Positions 50,528 through 59,984 are shown, counted from the stretch's first letter. The stretch: 64,000 bases of DNA from Flintibacter sp. KGMB00164 (GCF_008727735.1 NZ_CP044227.1:1364001-1428000); one strand, 5' to 3'. Numbers and translations: made by a program. Notes: generated by a model not told the origin, from the sequence alone.

Positions 50528-51163
50528 ATGTTTGACAGCAAAGTACATGTTTTGGACCATCCGCTGCTGCAGCACAAGCTGAGCATCCTGCGGGATGAGC
50601 GTACCGGGGTCAAGGAGTTCCGGGAGATCGTCTCTGAGATCGCTGCCCTGGAGTGCTATGAGGCTACCCGGGATCTGCCCCTGGAGGATGTAGAGATCAA
50701 GACCCCCGTGGCTACCGGCACCTTCAAGCAGCTGGCGGGCAAGAAGCTGGCCATCGTCCCCATCCTGCGCGCCGGCCTTGGTATGGTGGATGGCATCCTG
50801 AATCTGATCCCCTCTGCTAAGGTGGGACACATCGGCCTGTACCGGGACCCCGAGACCCATCAGCCTGTGGAGTATTACTGCAAGATGCCCTCTGACATTG
50901 CCGATCGGGATGTGATCGTGCTGGATCCCATGCTGGCCACCGGCGGCTCCGCCTCCGCTGCCATCACCTTCCTGAAGGGCTATGGCTGTAAGCACATCAA
51001 GCTGATGAACATCCTGGCTGCCCCCGAGGGCATTGAAGTGATTCGCCGGGATCATCCCGACGTAGAGATCTATGTGGCTGCGGTGGATGAGAAGCTCAAT
51101 GAGCACGCCTATATCGTCCCCGGCCTGGGCGACGCAGGCGACCGTATTTTCGGTACGAAGTAA
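50528..51163 (+). CDS. upp: Uracil phosphoribosyltransferase
   Basis: 211 aa, full length. Converts uracil and PRPP to UMP in pyrimidine salvage. [21 protein letters not shown] near residue 78 and the PRPP loop [18 protein letters not shown] near 130 are plain, with the [14 protein letters not shown]-terminus. The last 33 bp of the gene recur 204 bp downstream (see the repeat at 51331). Confidence 0.96.
   Translation: MFDSKVHVLDHPLLQHKLSILRDERTGVKEFREIVSEIAALECYEATRDLPLEDVEIKTPVATGTFKQLAGKKLAIVPILRAGLGMVDGILNLIPSAKVGHIGLYRDPETHQPVEYYCKMPSDIADRDVIVLDPMLATGGSASAAITFLKGYGCKHIKLMNILAAPEGIEVIRRDHPDVEIYVAAVDEKLNEHAYIVPGLGDAGDRIFGTK
51127..51159 (+). repeat. First copy of a 33-bp repeat (3' end of upp)
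   Basis: The segment coding for the end of upp is repeated at 51331-51363 with one base change. An inverted copy of its first 11 bp, CTGCGTCGCCC, lies at 51199-51209. Confidence 0.9.
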
Positions 51164-51198
51164 GAGGTAAAAGGGAATCGGGAAGAAGTAAGTTTCGA

Positions 51199-51363
51199 CT
51201 GCGTCGCCCAGAACCGCGCCTTTTGGCGCGTCCAAGCGTTTTTGCCTTTGGCAAAAACCTTGCCGCAGGGACAATTCACTTGTCCCGAGGATTTCAGATG
51301 TTGGGGTCCCCACACGGCGTGAGCCGGGTGGGGCGACGCGGGCGACCGTATTTTCGGTACGAA
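51199..51363. repeat. Palindrome-rich intergenic repeat ending in a second copy of the upp tail
   Basis: No gene seen. In order: inverted CTGCGTCGCCC (51199); CGCGCC-TTTT-GGCGCG (51215-51230); GTTTTTGCC-TTT-GGCAAAAAC (51238-51258); GGGACAA-TTCAC-TTGTCCC (51268-51286); CCCCAC...GTGGGG (51308-51333); then the 33-bp copy of the upp end at 51331-51363. Looks like a non-coding dispersed repeat element inserted after upp. Confidence 0.7.
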
Positions 51364-51401
51364 TGAGGAAAAAGTAATTTTTGCGGCAGAGCAAAAAAGG
51401 C

Positions 51402-51430
51402 TTGCATTGCTGGAAAAATTGTGATATCAT
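51402..51430 (+). promoter_or_regulatory. Promoter of rplS
   Basis: TTGCAT, 17-bp spacer, TATCAT; predicted start near 51437, giving a leader of about 100 nt. Confidence 0.65.
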
Positions 51431-51436
51431 CTTTTA

Positions 51437-51536
51437 GTCTGAAATAACGGGCGGTCCTCTGCCTGCGCTCCGCACAGGGGTGCGGACATCCAATTTGGAA
51501 GCGGCAAGAACGCCTATACAACAGGAGGAAATAACA
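51437..51536 (+). promoter_or_regulatory. rplS leader, possible L19-type regulatory RNA
   Basis: About 100 nt with hairpin potential (GCGGTCCTCTGCC, GCGCTCCGCACAGGGGTGCGGACATCC) before the AGGAGG of rplS. Autoregulatory L19 leaders are known in Firmicutes, but I cannot confirm a match. Confidence 0.35.
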
Positions 51537-51878
51537 ATGGATTTGATGCAGGCTTTTACTCAGAAGCACCTCAAGGCTGAGGCTCCCCAGGTTCAGGTGG
51601 GCGACACCATCCGTGTGCACCTGAAGGTTAAGGAAGGTAACCGTGAGCGTATCCAGGTCTTCGAGGGCACTGTGATCGCTAAGAAGCACGGCGGCATTGA
51701 GGAGACCTTCACCGTCCGCCGCATCTCCTATGGCATCGGCGTGGAGAAGGTGTTCCCTGTCCACTCCCCCGCCATCGAGAAGATCGAGCTGGTGCGTCAC
51801 GGCAAGGTCCGCCGCGCCAAGCTGTACTACCTGCGCGGCCGCGTGGGCAAGGCAGCCAAGATCAAGGAGGCCCTGTAA
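51537..51878 (+). CDS. rplS: 50S ribosomal protein L19
   Basis: 113 aa. [33 protein letters not shown] and [21 protein letters not shown] together make an unmistakable L19. The ATG at 51537 follows AGGAGGAAATAACA; the longer frame to 51480 overlaps the leader. Separated from trmD, its usual neighbour. Own promoter and terminator. Confidence 0.97.
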   Translation: MDLMQAFTQKHLKAEAPQVQVGDTIRVHLKVKEGNRERIQVFEGTVIAKKHGGIEETFTVRRISYGIGVEKVFPVHSPAIEKIELVRHGKVRRAKLYYLRGRVGKAAKIKEAL

Positions 51879-51890
51879 TCCAAGTGCGAG

Positions 51891-51920
51891 AAAGGAGCGG
51901 TGCAAAACCGCTCCTTTTTT
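51891..51920 (+). terminator. Terminator of rplS
   Basis: AAAGGAGCGGT / ACCGCTCCTTT stem with GCAAA loop and T run. Confidence 0.88.
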
Positions 51921-51947
51921 CGTAGCTGACGGTAGGAGGAACGAGCG

Positions 51948-52826
51948 ATGAATATACAGTGGTACCCCGGGCATATGACCAAGACCCGGCGGCAGATCGA
52001 AGCCGATCTGAAAAACGTAGATATTGTAGTGGAGATCATTGACGCCCGCATCCCCATCTCCAGCCGAAACCCGGACATTGACGCCATCTGCGCCGGGAAG
52101 CCCCGTCTGGTGATCCTGAACCGGGCAGATCAGGCTGACCCCGCCCAGAACAAGGCCTGGGGGGAGTGGTTCCGGAAGCGTGGCTGTTCCGTGCTGGAGA
52201 CCGACGCCAAGACCGGTAAGGGAGTGGGTCAGTTCTCCGCGGTGGTCCAAAATGTTCTGAAGGACCAGATCGCCCGCTGGCAGGAGCGCGGCTTGGTAGG
52301 CCGTCCGGTGCGGGCCATGATCGTGGGGGTGCCCAATGTGGGCAAGTCCACCTTTATCAATAAGGTAGCCAAACGGAAGACCGCCAAGGCGGGCGACCGG
52401 CCCGGCGTGACCCGGGGCAAGCAGTGGGTCACCGTGGACCGGGGGCTGGAGTTGCTGGATACTCCCGGCATCCTGTGGCCCAAGTTTGAGGATGAGGAGA
52501 TCGGCTTGCGTCTGGCCTTTACCGGAGCGGTAAAAGATGAGATCATGGATGTGGAGACCCTGGGCTGCCATCTGATGACCTTTTTGGCCACCTACTATCC
52601 CGACGCCCTGGCCGCAGGCTATAAGCTGCCCGCCGTGCCGCAGCGGGAAGAGGAAGAAAACGATGTGGCCTACGGCTACCGTCTGCTGGAGACCTGTGCC
52701 CAGAAGCGGGGCATGCGGATCTCCGGAGGTGAATTTGATACCGAGCGCATGGCTCGGGTGCTGTTGGACGAGTACCGGGGTGGAAAGCTTGGACGCTTTA
52801 CCCTGGAACAGGCCCAAGAGAATTGA
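51948..52826 (+). CDS. rbgA: Ribosome biogenesis GTPase RbgA (YlqF)
   Basis: 292 aa. Circularly permuted GTPase needed for late 50S assembly. WYPGHMTKTRRQIEADLKNVD at the N-terminus; G-motifs in the order G4 LNRADQAD (near residue 58), G1 GVPNVGKSTFINK (near 126), G3 DTPGILWPKFED (near 170); C-terminal helical domain. Lies between rplS and rnhB, a conserved order. Start after GGTAGGAGGAACGAGCG. Confidence 0.96.
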   Translation: MNIQWYPGHMTKTRRQIEADLKNVDIVVEIIDARIPISSRNPDIDAICAGKPRLVILNRADQADPAQNKAWGEWFRKRGCSVLETDAKTGKGVGQFSAVVQNVLKDQIARWQERGLVGRPVRAMIVGVPNVGKSTFINKVAKRKTAKAGDRPGVTRGKQWVTVDRGLELLDTPGILWPKFEDEEIGLRLAFTGAVKDEIMDVETLGCHLMTFLATYYPDALAAGYKLPAVPQREEEENDVAYGYRLLETCAQKRGMRISGGEFDTERMARVLLDEYRGGKLGRFTLEQAQEN

Positions 52827-52867
52827 CCTTTCGTCTCGTTGAGACAGGGGAGAGGAGGAAGAAGACG

Positions 52868-53473
52868 ATGGCAGGCTGGGACTATGAGACGCAGGCTCGG
52901 GAGCAGGGCTATACCGCTGTGTGCGGCTGCGATGAGGCGGGCGCTGGCCCGCTGGCCGGCCCGGTGTATGCGGGCGCGGTGATCTTGCCCTTTGGGGTAG
53001 AGATTCCGGGGCTGGATGACTCCAAGAAGCTGACAGAGAAGCGCCGTGAAGCACTTTTCCCTGTCATTCAGGAGCTAGCTTTGGCCTGGGCGGTCGCCAA
53101 GGTGGATGCGGAGGAGATCGACCGCACCGACATCCTCAGCGCCCGGATGAAGGCCATGCAGCTGGCCATTGACGCGCTGGAGGTTCCCGCCGACTTTGCC
53201 CTGGTGGACGGGAACCGGGACCATGGAAAGTCGGCGGCGGTGACGACACCTCATCTCTGCGTTATAAAGGGAGATTCCTTGTCTATGTCTATCGCAGCAG
53301 CGTCCATCCTGGCCAAAGTGAGCCGTGACCACTGCATGATGGAGATGGCTCAGGTGTATCCCGAATACGCCTTTGAAAAGCACAAGGGGTACGGAACAAA
53401 GCTCCACTACGAGCGCCTGCGGGCCTACGGACCCAGTCCCATCCACCGCCGCTCCTTTTTAAAGAACCTGTGA
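52868..53473 (+). CDS. rnhB: Ribonuclease HII
   Basis: 201 aa. Removes ribonucleotides from DNA and RNA of hybrids. Catalytic residues in CGCDEAGAGPLAGPVYAGAV (DE pair near residue 19), the DD(S)KKL motif, VDGNRD near 117 and AAASILAKVSRDHCM near 146. The ATG at 52868 follows AGAGGAGGAAGAAGACG; the upstream in-frame TTG at 52823 is not used. Stop overlaps the yraN start. Confidence 0.95.
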   Translation: MAGWDYETQAREQGYTAVCGCDEAGAGPLAGPVYAGAVILPFGVEIPGLDDSKKLTEKRREALFPVIQELALAWAVAKVDAEEIDRTDILSARMKAMQLAIDALEVPADFALVDGNRDHGKSAAVTTPHLCVIKGDSLSMSIAAASILAKVSRDHCMMEMAQVYPEYAFEKHKGYGTKLHYERLRAYGPSPIHRRSFLKNL

Positions 53474-53838
53474 GCGGGCAAGAGAGCCGCCTGCTGGGCA
53501 GGTGGGGGGAGGCCCTGGCGGCCGACTTTTTGCGGCAGCGGGGATATGAGATCGTGGCTGCGGGCTGGCGGTGCCGGTTTGGAGAACTGGACCTGGTTGC
53601 CCAGGACAGAAGCTATTTGTGTTTTGTAGAGGTGAAGCTGCGCCGCAGCGCCGCCTTCGGCACCGCGGCGGAGTTTGTGGACTCGCGCAAGCAGCAGCGC
53701 CTGCGCACCACCGCCCAGCTCTATCTTCAGCAAAATCCCACACAGCTTCAGCCCCGCTTTGATGTCATCGAGGTACTGGCGCCTCAGGGAATGGATACAA
53801 GAGCTCCCAAAATACGACATCTTGCGGACGCTTTTTGA
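53470..53838 (+). CDS. yraN: YraN family nuclease-like protein (UPF0102)
   Basis: 122 aa. LGRWGEALAADFLRQRGYEIVAAGWRCRFGELDLVAQD and FVEVKLRRSAAFGTAAEFVD show the PD-(D/E)xK-like core of UPF0102. Role unresolved, often linked to rnhB as here. GTG start overlapping the rnhB stop (GTGA). Confidence 0.9.
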   Translation: MSGQESRLLGRWGEALAADFLRQRGYEIVAAGWRCRFGELDLVAQDRSYLCFVEVKLRRSAAFGTAAEFVDSRKQQRLRTTAQLYLQQNPTQLQPRFDVIEVLAPQGMDTRAPKIRHLADAF

Positions 53839-53878
53839 AAAAATTCTAAATGAAGTGTCAGCTTTTCTGCTGTGGAAC

Positions 53879-53907
53879 TTGACCTGCCCGGAGAAAACTG
53901 GCATAAT
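53879..53907 (+). promoter_or_regulatory. Promoter of thrC
   Basis: TTGACC, 17-bp spacer, CATAAT, 70 bp before the thrC ATG. Confidence 0.6.
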
Positions 53908-53976
53908 AATAGCTTAGAAAACCGTTCTCCGGTTCCCTGCCGGAGGCAATCCTTAAAAAGATTGGAAGGAATCACC

Positions 53977-55461
53977 ATGCAATACATCAGCACAAGAGAC
54001 CGGGAACAGCAGTTCTCCGCCTCCCAGGCCATTGCCAAGGGTCTGGCTGACGACGGTGGTCTGCTCACCCCCGTGTATCTGCCCAAGCTGCCCCGCCGCG
54101 CCCTGGAGGAGCTGAAGGACATGTCCTATCAGCAGCGGGCAGTGTATGTGATGAAGCTGTTTTTGGATGAGTTCACAGTAAAGGAGCTCACCGACTTTGC
54201 CAATGCGGCCTACGGTCCGGAGAAGTTTGACACTCCCGCTGTGGCTCCGGTGCGCGGCCTGGACAGCAACACCTTCTGCCTGGAGCTGTGGCACGGTCCC
54301 ACCTGCGCCTTTAAGGACATGGCCTTGCAGATGCTGCCCCACCTGCTCACCGCCTCTCTGCGCAAGCAGGAGGAGGAGAAGACGGTGTGCATCCTGGTGG
54401 CTACCTCCGGCGACACCGGCAAGGGCGCTCTGGAGGGCTTCAAAGATGTGGACCACACCCGTATCTTGGTGTTCTATCCCAAGGACGGCGTGTCTGCCAT
54501 CCAGGAGCTGCAGATGGTCACCCAGGAGGGCGGCAACGTAGGCGTGTGCTCTGTGGTGGGCAACTTCGACGACGCTCAGACCGGCGTGAAGAAGCTCTTC
54601 TCCGACGAGAAGCTGCGCCAGGAACTGGCCCAGCGGGGCTTCTTCCTCTCCTCGGCCAACTCCATCAACTGGGGCCGGGTGCTGCCTCAGATCGTCTACT
54701 ACATCTCTGCCTACTGCGACCTGGTGCGGGACGAGAAGATCCAGCTGGGCGACCCCATCAATGTCTGCGTGCCCACCGGAAACTTCGGCAACATCCTGGC
54801 TGCCTACTATGCCAAGGATATGGGCGTGCCCATCAACAAGCTCATCTGCGCCTCCAACAGCAACAACGTGCTTACCGATTTCCTGCGCACTGGCGTCTAT
54901 GACCGCAACCGCACCTTTTATAATACTATGTCCCCCTCCATGGATATTCTGATCTCCAGCAATCTGGAGCGTCTGCTCTACGCCATCACCGGGGAGGACC
55001 AGCAGGTACGGGAGTACATGGATGAGCTGAACCGGACCGGCCGCTACGAGGTGAGCGAGCGGGTGAAGGAGAAGATTCAGCGCCTGTTTGTGGGTTACTG
55101 CTGCGACGATACGGTGACCCAGAAGGTCATCAGCACCATCTACCGCAGCTTTGACTACCTCATCGATCCCCACACCGCCGTGGGCTTCTCCGCTCTGACC
55201 CAGTACCGGGAGGAGACCGGGGACATGACCCCCACTGTGGTAGCTTCCACCGCCAGCCCCTTCAAGTTCTGCGACAACGTGCTGGGCGCGCTGGGCGAGA
55301 CCAGCCTGCGGGATGGCCTGGATATTCTGGATCAGCTCAGCGAGAAGACCGGTCAGCCCGTTCCCGCTCCTCTGGCGGGCCTGCGTGGCAAGCAGCCCCG
55401 CTTCCAGCGCACCGAGGAGAAGGAGCACATGGTGGACGCGGTGCTGGACATGCTGAAATAA
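53977..55461 (+). CDS. thrC: Threonine synthase
   Basis: 494 aa, the long (type 2) PLP enzyme that converts O-phosphohomoserine to threonine. The PLP lysine is in PTCAFKDMALQ near residue 112; VATSGDTGKGALEGF is the phosphate loop; VPTGNFGNILAAYYAKDMG near 264 is also diagnostic. The ATG at 53977 follows GGAAGGA; the ORF start at 53872 lies within the promoter. No hom or thrB is near. Confidence 0.96.
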   Translation: MQYISTRDREQQFSASQAIAKGLADDGGLLTPVYLPKLPRRALEELKDMSYQQRAVYVMKLFLDEFTVKELTDFANAAYGPEKFDTPAVAPVRGLDSNTFCLELWHGPTCAFKDMALQMLPHLLTASLRKQEEEKTVCILVATSGDTGKGALEGFKDVDHTRILVFYPKDGVSAIQELQMVTQEGGNVGVCSVVGNFDDAQTGVKKLFSDEKLRQELAQRGFFLSSANSINWGRVLPQIVYYISAYCDLVRDEKIQLGDPINVCVPTGNFGNILAAYYAKDMGVPINKLICASNSNNVLTDFLRTGVYDRNRTFYNTMSPSMDILISSNLERLLYAITGEDQQVREYMDELNRTGRYEVSERVKEKIQRLFVGYCCDDTVTQKVISTIYRSFDYLIDPHTAVGFSALTQYREETGDMTPTVVASTASPFKFCDNVLGALGETSLRDGLDILDQLSEKTGQPVPAPLAGLRGKQPRFQRTEEKEHMVDAVLDMLK

Positions 55462-55479
55462 GGAAAAGGAGTTGCGTAC

Positions 55480-56166
55480 ATGGCCCTTTACGCCATTGGG
55501 GATACCCACTTGTCCCTGAGTGTGGACAAGCCGATGGATGTGTTCGGCGGAGGCTGGCGCGGCTACGTGGATAAGCTCAGGGAGGGCTTTTCCACCGTCA
55601 AGGCGGAGGACACCGTGGTTTTGTGCGGAGATCTCTCCTGGGGCATGAGCCTGGAGCAGGCGGAGCAGGACTTCGCTTTTCTGGACGCCCTGCCCGGGCG
55701 GAAGATCCTGCTTAAGGGCAACCACGACTACTGGTGGACCACCGCGGCCAAAATGGAGCGCTTTTTTGCCGAGCATGGGTTTTCTACTCTGGAGATTCTG
55801 CACAACAACTGCCGCCTGTACGGCGAGTTGGCTCTGTGCGGCACCAGGGGATGGTTTTATGAGGAGGACCGTGGGGAGCACAGCGCGAAGATCTTTAACC
55901 GGGAGCTGATGCGCCTGGAGGCGTCGCTGAAAGCGGCAGGGGAGAGGGAGAAATACTGCTTTCTCCACTACCCGCCTTTGTATCAGGGCTACCGCTGCCA
56001 GGAGATCCTGGATCTGCTGGAGGCCTATGGCGTGCGGCGCTGTTTTTACGGACATCTCCACGGCGGAAGCCACCGTCTGGCGATTTCCGGACAGGTCGGG
56101 AGCGTGGAATACCGCCTGATTGCAGCGGATTATCTGGGGTTCCGACCGGAAAAACTGCTTGATTAA
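55480..56166 (+). CDS. Metallophosphoesterase
   Basis: 228 aa. Calcineurin-like motifs: GDTHLSL near residue 7, VLCGDLSWGM near 48, LLKGNHDYWW near 78, FLHYPPLY near 165 and FYGHLHGG near 192, i.e. the full D-x-H, GDxx, GNHD/E, H, GHxH set for a two-metal site. Substrate unknown. It starts 18 bp after thrC and is likely co-transcribed. No T-rich terminator follows. Confidence 0.9.
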   Translation: MALYAIGDTHLSLSVDKPMDVFGGGWRGYVDKLREGFSTVKAEDTVVLCGDLSWGMSLEQAEQDFAFLDALPGRKILLKGNHDYWWTTAAKMERFFAEHGFSTLEILHNNCRLYGELALCGTRGWFYEEDRGEHSAKIFNRELMRLEASLKAAGEREKYCFLHYPPLYQGYRCQEILDLLEAYGVRRCFYGHLHGGSHRLAISGQVGSVEYRLIAADYLGFRPEKLLD

Positions 56167-56208
56167 GCAACAAAACCGAAAAAATGCGGAAATTTCCGAA
56201 ATTTAGTC

Positions 56209-56237
56209 TGGTCAAACAGAGCGTTATCTGGTAAAAT
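56209..56237 (+). promoter_or_regulatory. Promoter of tig
   Basis: TGGTCA, 17-bp spacer, TGG-TAAAAT. A CGGAAATTTCCG palindrome lies just upstream (56187-56198). Confidence 0.55.
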
Positions 56238-56307
56238 ACCATGGCGAAAGTATACAAGGCGTCCTTAGGACCGATGGGTCCCGGGCGCTCACAGGAGGAA
56301 AAGTTAC

Positions 56308-57735
56308 ATGAAGGTCACCAACGTTGAGAAGAAAGAAAAGAGCACAGTGGAGCTGACCATCCAGGTGGAGGCCGGCGAGTTTGAGGCTGCCGTTCAGAAG
56401 GCTTATCTGAAGAACCGCAACCGCATCAGCGTCCCCGGCTTCCGTAAGGGCAAGGCCCCCCGGAAGATCATCGAGAGCATGTACGGCTCCGGCGTGTTTT
56501 ATGAAGACGCCATCAACGATGTGTACCCCGGCGCCTATGAGGCTGCTGTGAAGGAGCAGGGCCTGGAGGATATGGGCCACCCTGTCATGGACATCGTGGA
56601 GGTGGGCAAGGACGGCCTGACCTTTACTGCTCTGGTCTCCGTGCGCCCCGAGGTGAAGCTGGGCCAGTATAAGGGCCTGCAGGCTCCCAAGACCTTTAAC
56701 GAGGTCACCGATGCCGACATCGAGAATGAGCTGGAGTCCTATATCAAGCGTGCCACTCGTCTGGTGAGCGTGGAGCGTCCCATCTCCATGGGCGATACCG
56801 CTGTCATCGACTTCGAGGGCTTTGACAATGGCAAGCCCTTCGAGGGCGGCAAGGGCACCGATTACAGCCTGGAGATCGGCTCCGGCTCCTTTGTGCCTGG
56901 CTTTGAGGATCAGCTCATCGGCCTGAGCGTGGGCGATGAGAAGGATCTGGACATCACCTTCCCCGAGGACTACGTGAAGGATCTGGCCGGCAAGGCTGTG
57001 GTGTTCCACGTGAAGGTCAAGGAGGTCAAGGAGTCCCAGATCCCCGAGGTGGACGACGAGTTCGCCAAGGACGTGTCTGAGTTTGAGACCCTGGCCGACT
57101 TCAAGAAGGATCTGGGCGAGAAGCTCAAGCAGCGCCGTGAGGCCCAGGCTGAGAGCGCTTTCGAGAGCGCCGTTCTGGAGCAGCTCATCGACAACCTGGA
57201 GGCTGAGATCCCCGACGGTATGGTGGAGACCCAGCTGGACAAGGTGATGGACGAGTACGCCATGCGTATGCAGAGCCAGGGCATGGCCATGAACGACTAT
57301 CTGAAGATGATGGGCATGACTCCCGAGATGATGCGTGCTTCCGCTAAGCCCTCCGCTCTGCGTCAGGTGCAGCTGGAGCTGGCCCTGGATGCCGTGGCCG
57401 CTGCCGAGAACATGGAGATCACCGACGAGGACTGCGCCAAGGAGATCACCAAGCTGGCCGAGCAGTACAACATCACCGAGGATCAGGTGAAGGCCGCTCT
57501 CTCCATGGATATGCTCAAGCACGACCTGCGCCTGCAGAAGGCCAACGACTTCGTCGTGGCTCAGGCTGTGGTGGGCGAGGCCCCCAAGAAGGAGGAGGCC
57601 GCCGAGGAGAAGGCTGAGAAGCCCAAGCGTACCCGCAAGAAGGCTGCCGAGGAGAGCGCCGAGGGCGAGGAGAAGCCCAAGCGCACCCGCAAGAAGAAGA
57701 CCGAGGAGAGCACTGAGGAGCCCAAGGCGGAGTAA
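56308..57735 (+). CDS. tig: Trigger factor (peptidyl-prolyl isomerase chaperone)
   Basis: 475 aa. Ribosome-binding domain with VPGFRKGKAPRKIIESMYG near residue 42, FKBP domain at about 160-245 (GDTAVIDFEGFDNGKPFEGG; SFVPGFEDQLIGL), then the helical chaperone domain to about 425. The last 45 residues are an added Lys/Glu/Arg-rich tail with two KPKRTRKK units, absent from most trigger factors. Heads the tig-clpP-clpX-lon series, a conserved order. Start after AGGAGGAAAAGTTAC. Confidence 0.96.
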   Translation: MKVTNVEKKEKSTVELTIQVEAGEFEAAVQKAYLKNRNRISVPGFRKGKAPRKIIESMYGSGVFYEDAINDVYPGAYEAAVKEQGLEDMGHPVMDIVEVGKDGLTFTALVSVRPEVKLGQYKGLQAPKTFNEVTDADIENELESYIKRATRLVSVERPISMGDTAVIDFEGFDNGKPFEGGKGTDYSLEIGSGSFVPGFEDQLIGLSVGDEKDLDITFPEDYVKDLAGKAVVFHVKVKEVKESQIPEVDDEFAKDVSEFETLADFKKDLGEKLKQRREAQAESAFESAVLEQLIDNLEAEIPDGMVETQLDKVMDEYAMRMQSQGMAMNDYLKMMGMTPEMMRASAKPSALRQVQLELALDAVAAAENMEITDEDCAKEITKLAEQYNITEDQVKAALSMDMLKHDLRLQKANDFVVAQAVVGEAPKKEEAAEEKAEKPKRTRKKAAEESAEGEEKPKRTRKKKTEESTEEPKAE

Positions 57736-57753
57736 AATCCAGCTTGATATCCA

Positions 57754-57782
57754 CCCGGGGCGGCAGAAATTGCCGCCCCGGG
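57754..57782. terminator. Hairpin after tig
   Basis: Perfect GC stem CCCGGGGCGGCA / TGCCGCCCCGGG with loop GAAAT but no T run (CGTGTGTG follows), so it may stabilise the 3' end or act only partly as a terminator. Confidence 0.5.
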
Positions 57783-57907
57783 CGTGTGTGCGTTATGGCA
57801 GGGGAGACCGGGAAGCCCGCAGAGGAAGCATAAATTCTGAAAAAGGAATCATGTTCCAATTTTGCGGGCATACTTTGGTATCACTGTTTTGAAAAGGAGT
57901 CATTCCC

Positions 57908-58489
57908 ATGAGTTTAGTTCCTTATGTAGTAGAGCAGACCAACCGGGGCGAGCGGTCCTATGACATCTTCTCCCGCCTGCTCAATGACCGCATCATTTTC
58001 CTGTCTGAGGAAGTCAACGACACCACTGCTTCTCTGGTAGTGGCCCAGCTGCTGTACCTGGAGAGCCAGGACCCGGACAAGGACATTCAGTTCTACATCA
58101 ACAGCCCCGGCGGCTCCGTCACTGCGGGCATGGCCATCTATGACACCATGCAGTATGTCAAGTGCGACGTGTCCACCATCTGCATCGGTCTGGCCGCCAG
58201 CATGGGAGCGTTCCTGCTCTCCGCCGGCGCCAAGGGCAAGCGTCTGGCTCTGCCCAACTCCGAGATCATGATCCACCAGCCCTCCGCCGGTACCCAGGGT
58301 CAGATCACCGATATGGCCCTGCACCTGAAGCGGTTGGAAGTGGTGAAGAAGCGCATGAACCGCATCCTGGCTGAGAACACCGGCAAGAGCATCGAGCAGG
58401 TCACTGCCGACTGTGAGCGGGACAACTTCATGTCTGCCCAGGAGGCCCTGGAGTACGGACTCATCGACCGGGTGATCGAGAAGCGGTGA
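57908..58489 (+). CDS. clpP: ATP-dependent Clp protease proteolytic subunit
   Basis: 193 aa serine protease. Catalytic triad Ser98 (GLAASMGAF), His123 ([10 protein letters not shown]), Asp172 (CERDNFMSA) all present; [20 protein letters not shown] near 62 is typical. Forms the 14-mer chamber served by ClpX encoded 66 bp downstream. Start after AAAAGGAGTCATTCCC. I see no clear CtsR site in front of it. Confidence 0.97.
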   Translation: MSLVPYVVEQTNRGERSYDIFSRLLNDRIIFLSEEVNDTTASLVVAQLLYLESQDPDKDIQFYINSPGGSVTAGMAIYDTMQYVKCDVSTICIGLAASMGAFLLSAGAKGKRLALPNSEIMIHQPSAGTQGQITDMALHLKRLEVVKKRMNRILAENTGKSIEQVTADCERDNFMSAQEALEYGLIDRVIEKR

Positions 58490-58555
58490 GAAACCGGCGC
58501 GCGCCGCAGTTTGGGTGCGCACCCGGTATCACAGAGAATTTGAGGTAATAGTTTC

Positions 58556-59872
58556 ATGGCAAAAAACGACGAAAAGCGGTCTGTCCGCTGTTCCTTCTGC
58601 GGAAAGCATCAGGATCAGGTGCGCCGCCTCATCGCCGGGCCTGGCGCTTATATCTGCAATGAGTGCGTGCAGCTGTGCATGAGCATCCTGGAGGACGAGG
58701 GAGAGCTGACCCAGGAGGCGCTGGAGAGCGCCATCCCTGACGCCATCCCCACGCCCCGGGAGATCCACGCTGTGCTGGACCAGTATATCATCGGCCAGGA
58801 GAAGGCTAAGGTGGCCTTGTCCGTGGCGGTGTACAACCACTATAAGCGTATCTACTTCGGTGGAGCGGAGGATGTGGAGCTGCAGAAGAGCAACATCCTT
58901 CTCATGGGCCCCACCGGCTGCGGCAAGACTCTGTTTGCCCAGACTCTGGCCCGGGTGCTGAAGGTGCCCTTCGCCATCGCCGACGCCACCACCCTTACCG
59001 AGGCGGGCTACGTGGGCGACGACGTGGAGAACATCCTGCTGCGTCTGGTCCAGGCCGCCGACTACGACATCGAGTTGGCCGAGCGGGGCATCATCTATAT
59101 TGATGAGATGGATAAGATCGCCCGTAAGAGCGAGAACACCTCCATCACCCGCGACGTGTCCGGCGAGGGTGTCCAGCAGGCGCTGCTGAAGATCCTGGAG
59201 GGGACCGTGGCCAATGTGCCTCCTCAGGGCGGCCGGAAGCACCCCCACCAGGAATTTATCCAGATCGACACCAAGAACATTCTGTTCATCTGCGGTGGTG
59301 CCTTTGACGGCATCGATAAGATTATTGAGAGCCGCCTGGATAAGCGCTCTCTGGGCTTTGGCGCTGAGATCCAGAGCAAGAAGGAGCGCAACGTGGGCGA
59401 GCTGATGAAGGAGATCCAGCCTCAGGACCTGCTGAAGTTCGGCATCATCCCCGAGCTGGTGGGCCGTATGCCCATCATCACCACGCTGGAGTCTCTGGAC
59501 CGGGATCAGATGATGCAGATCCTCACCGAGCCCAAAAACGCTCTGGTGAAGCAGTATCAGAAGCTGATGGAGTACGACGACGTGGAGCTGGAGTACACCC
59601 ACGATGCCCTGGAGGCGGTGGCCGACCGGGCCGTGGAACGGGGCATCGGCGCCCGTGGCCTGCGGGCCATTCTGGAGGAGGTCATGACCCAGGTCATGTA
59701 CGATGTGCCCTCCGACCCCACCATCGCCAAGGTGACCATCAACGCCGCCTGTGTCAAGGACGGAGCGGAGCCGGAGATCCTCCGGGATCCCCAGCGCACC
59801 CAGCGCCCGCCCTTGGGAAAAGCGTCTCTGCACGCAGAGCGGGGCGGACTGCCCGGTACCCACGCTGGCTGA
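58556..59872 (+). CDS. clpX: ATP-dependent Clp protease ATP-binding subunit ClpX
   Basis: 438 aa. N-terminal zinc finger ([17 protein letters not shown] and CNECVQLC), AAA+ core with Walker A GPTGCGKT near residue 122, pore loop [10 protein letters not shown], Walker [12 protein letters not shown], and sensor regions. The C-terminus carries a 25-residue Pro/Arg-rich extension ([18 protein letters not shown]) beyond the usual end. Unfolds tagged substrates for ClpP. Confidence 0.96.
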   Translation: MAKNDEKRSVRCSFCGKHQDQVRRLIAGPGAYICNECVQLCMSILEDEGELTQEALESAIPDAIPTPREIHAVLDQYIIGQEKAKVALSVAVYNHYKRIYFGGAEDVELQKSNILLMGPTGCGKTLFAQTLARVLKVPFAIADATTLTEAGYVGDDVENILLRLVQAADYDIELAERGIIYIDEMDKIARKSENTSITRDVSGEGVQQALLKILEGTVANVPPQGGRKHPHQEFIQIDTKNILFICGGAFDGIDKIIESRLDKRSLGFGAEIQSKKERNVGELMKEIQPQDLLKFGIIPELVGRMPIITTLESLDRDQMMQILTEPKNALVKQYQKLMEYDDVELEYTHDALEAVADRAVERGIGARGLRAILEEVMTQVMYDVPSDPTIAKVTINAACVKDGAEPEILRDPQRTQRPPLGKASLHAERGGLPGTHAG

Positions 59873-59882
59873 CGAACACAGT

Positions 59883-59930
59883 AACAGCCCCGCGGTCCCC
59901 GGAAAACGGCGGGCCCGGGGCTGTTTTATC
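59883..59930 (+). terminator. Terminator of clpPX
   Basis: Outer stem AACAGCCCCG / CGGGGCTGTT with an inner CCG/CGG arm, then TTAT; moderate T content. Confidence 0.7.
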
Positions 59931-59984
59931 TTATGACAGGGGAGCTTTCTCCTGTGAAATACCCCTAGAGAGGAAGTGATTTTC

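Noticed and set aside
53953-56073. 706-codon minus-strand frame opposite thrC and the phosphoesterase
   Set aside because: Spans two well-identified genes in antisense and matches no family.
57736-57907. CtsR or CIRCE heat-shock operator before clpP
   Set aside because: No tandem GGTCAAA heptads and no TTAGCACTC-N9-GAGTGCTAA repeat could be found.
59760-59872. Frameshift at the end of clpX
   Set aside because: The Pro/Arg-rich tail looked out of frame, but the AAA+ core and C-terminal domain are complete before it and no alternative frame continues a ClpX-like sequence; more likely a lineage-specific tail.
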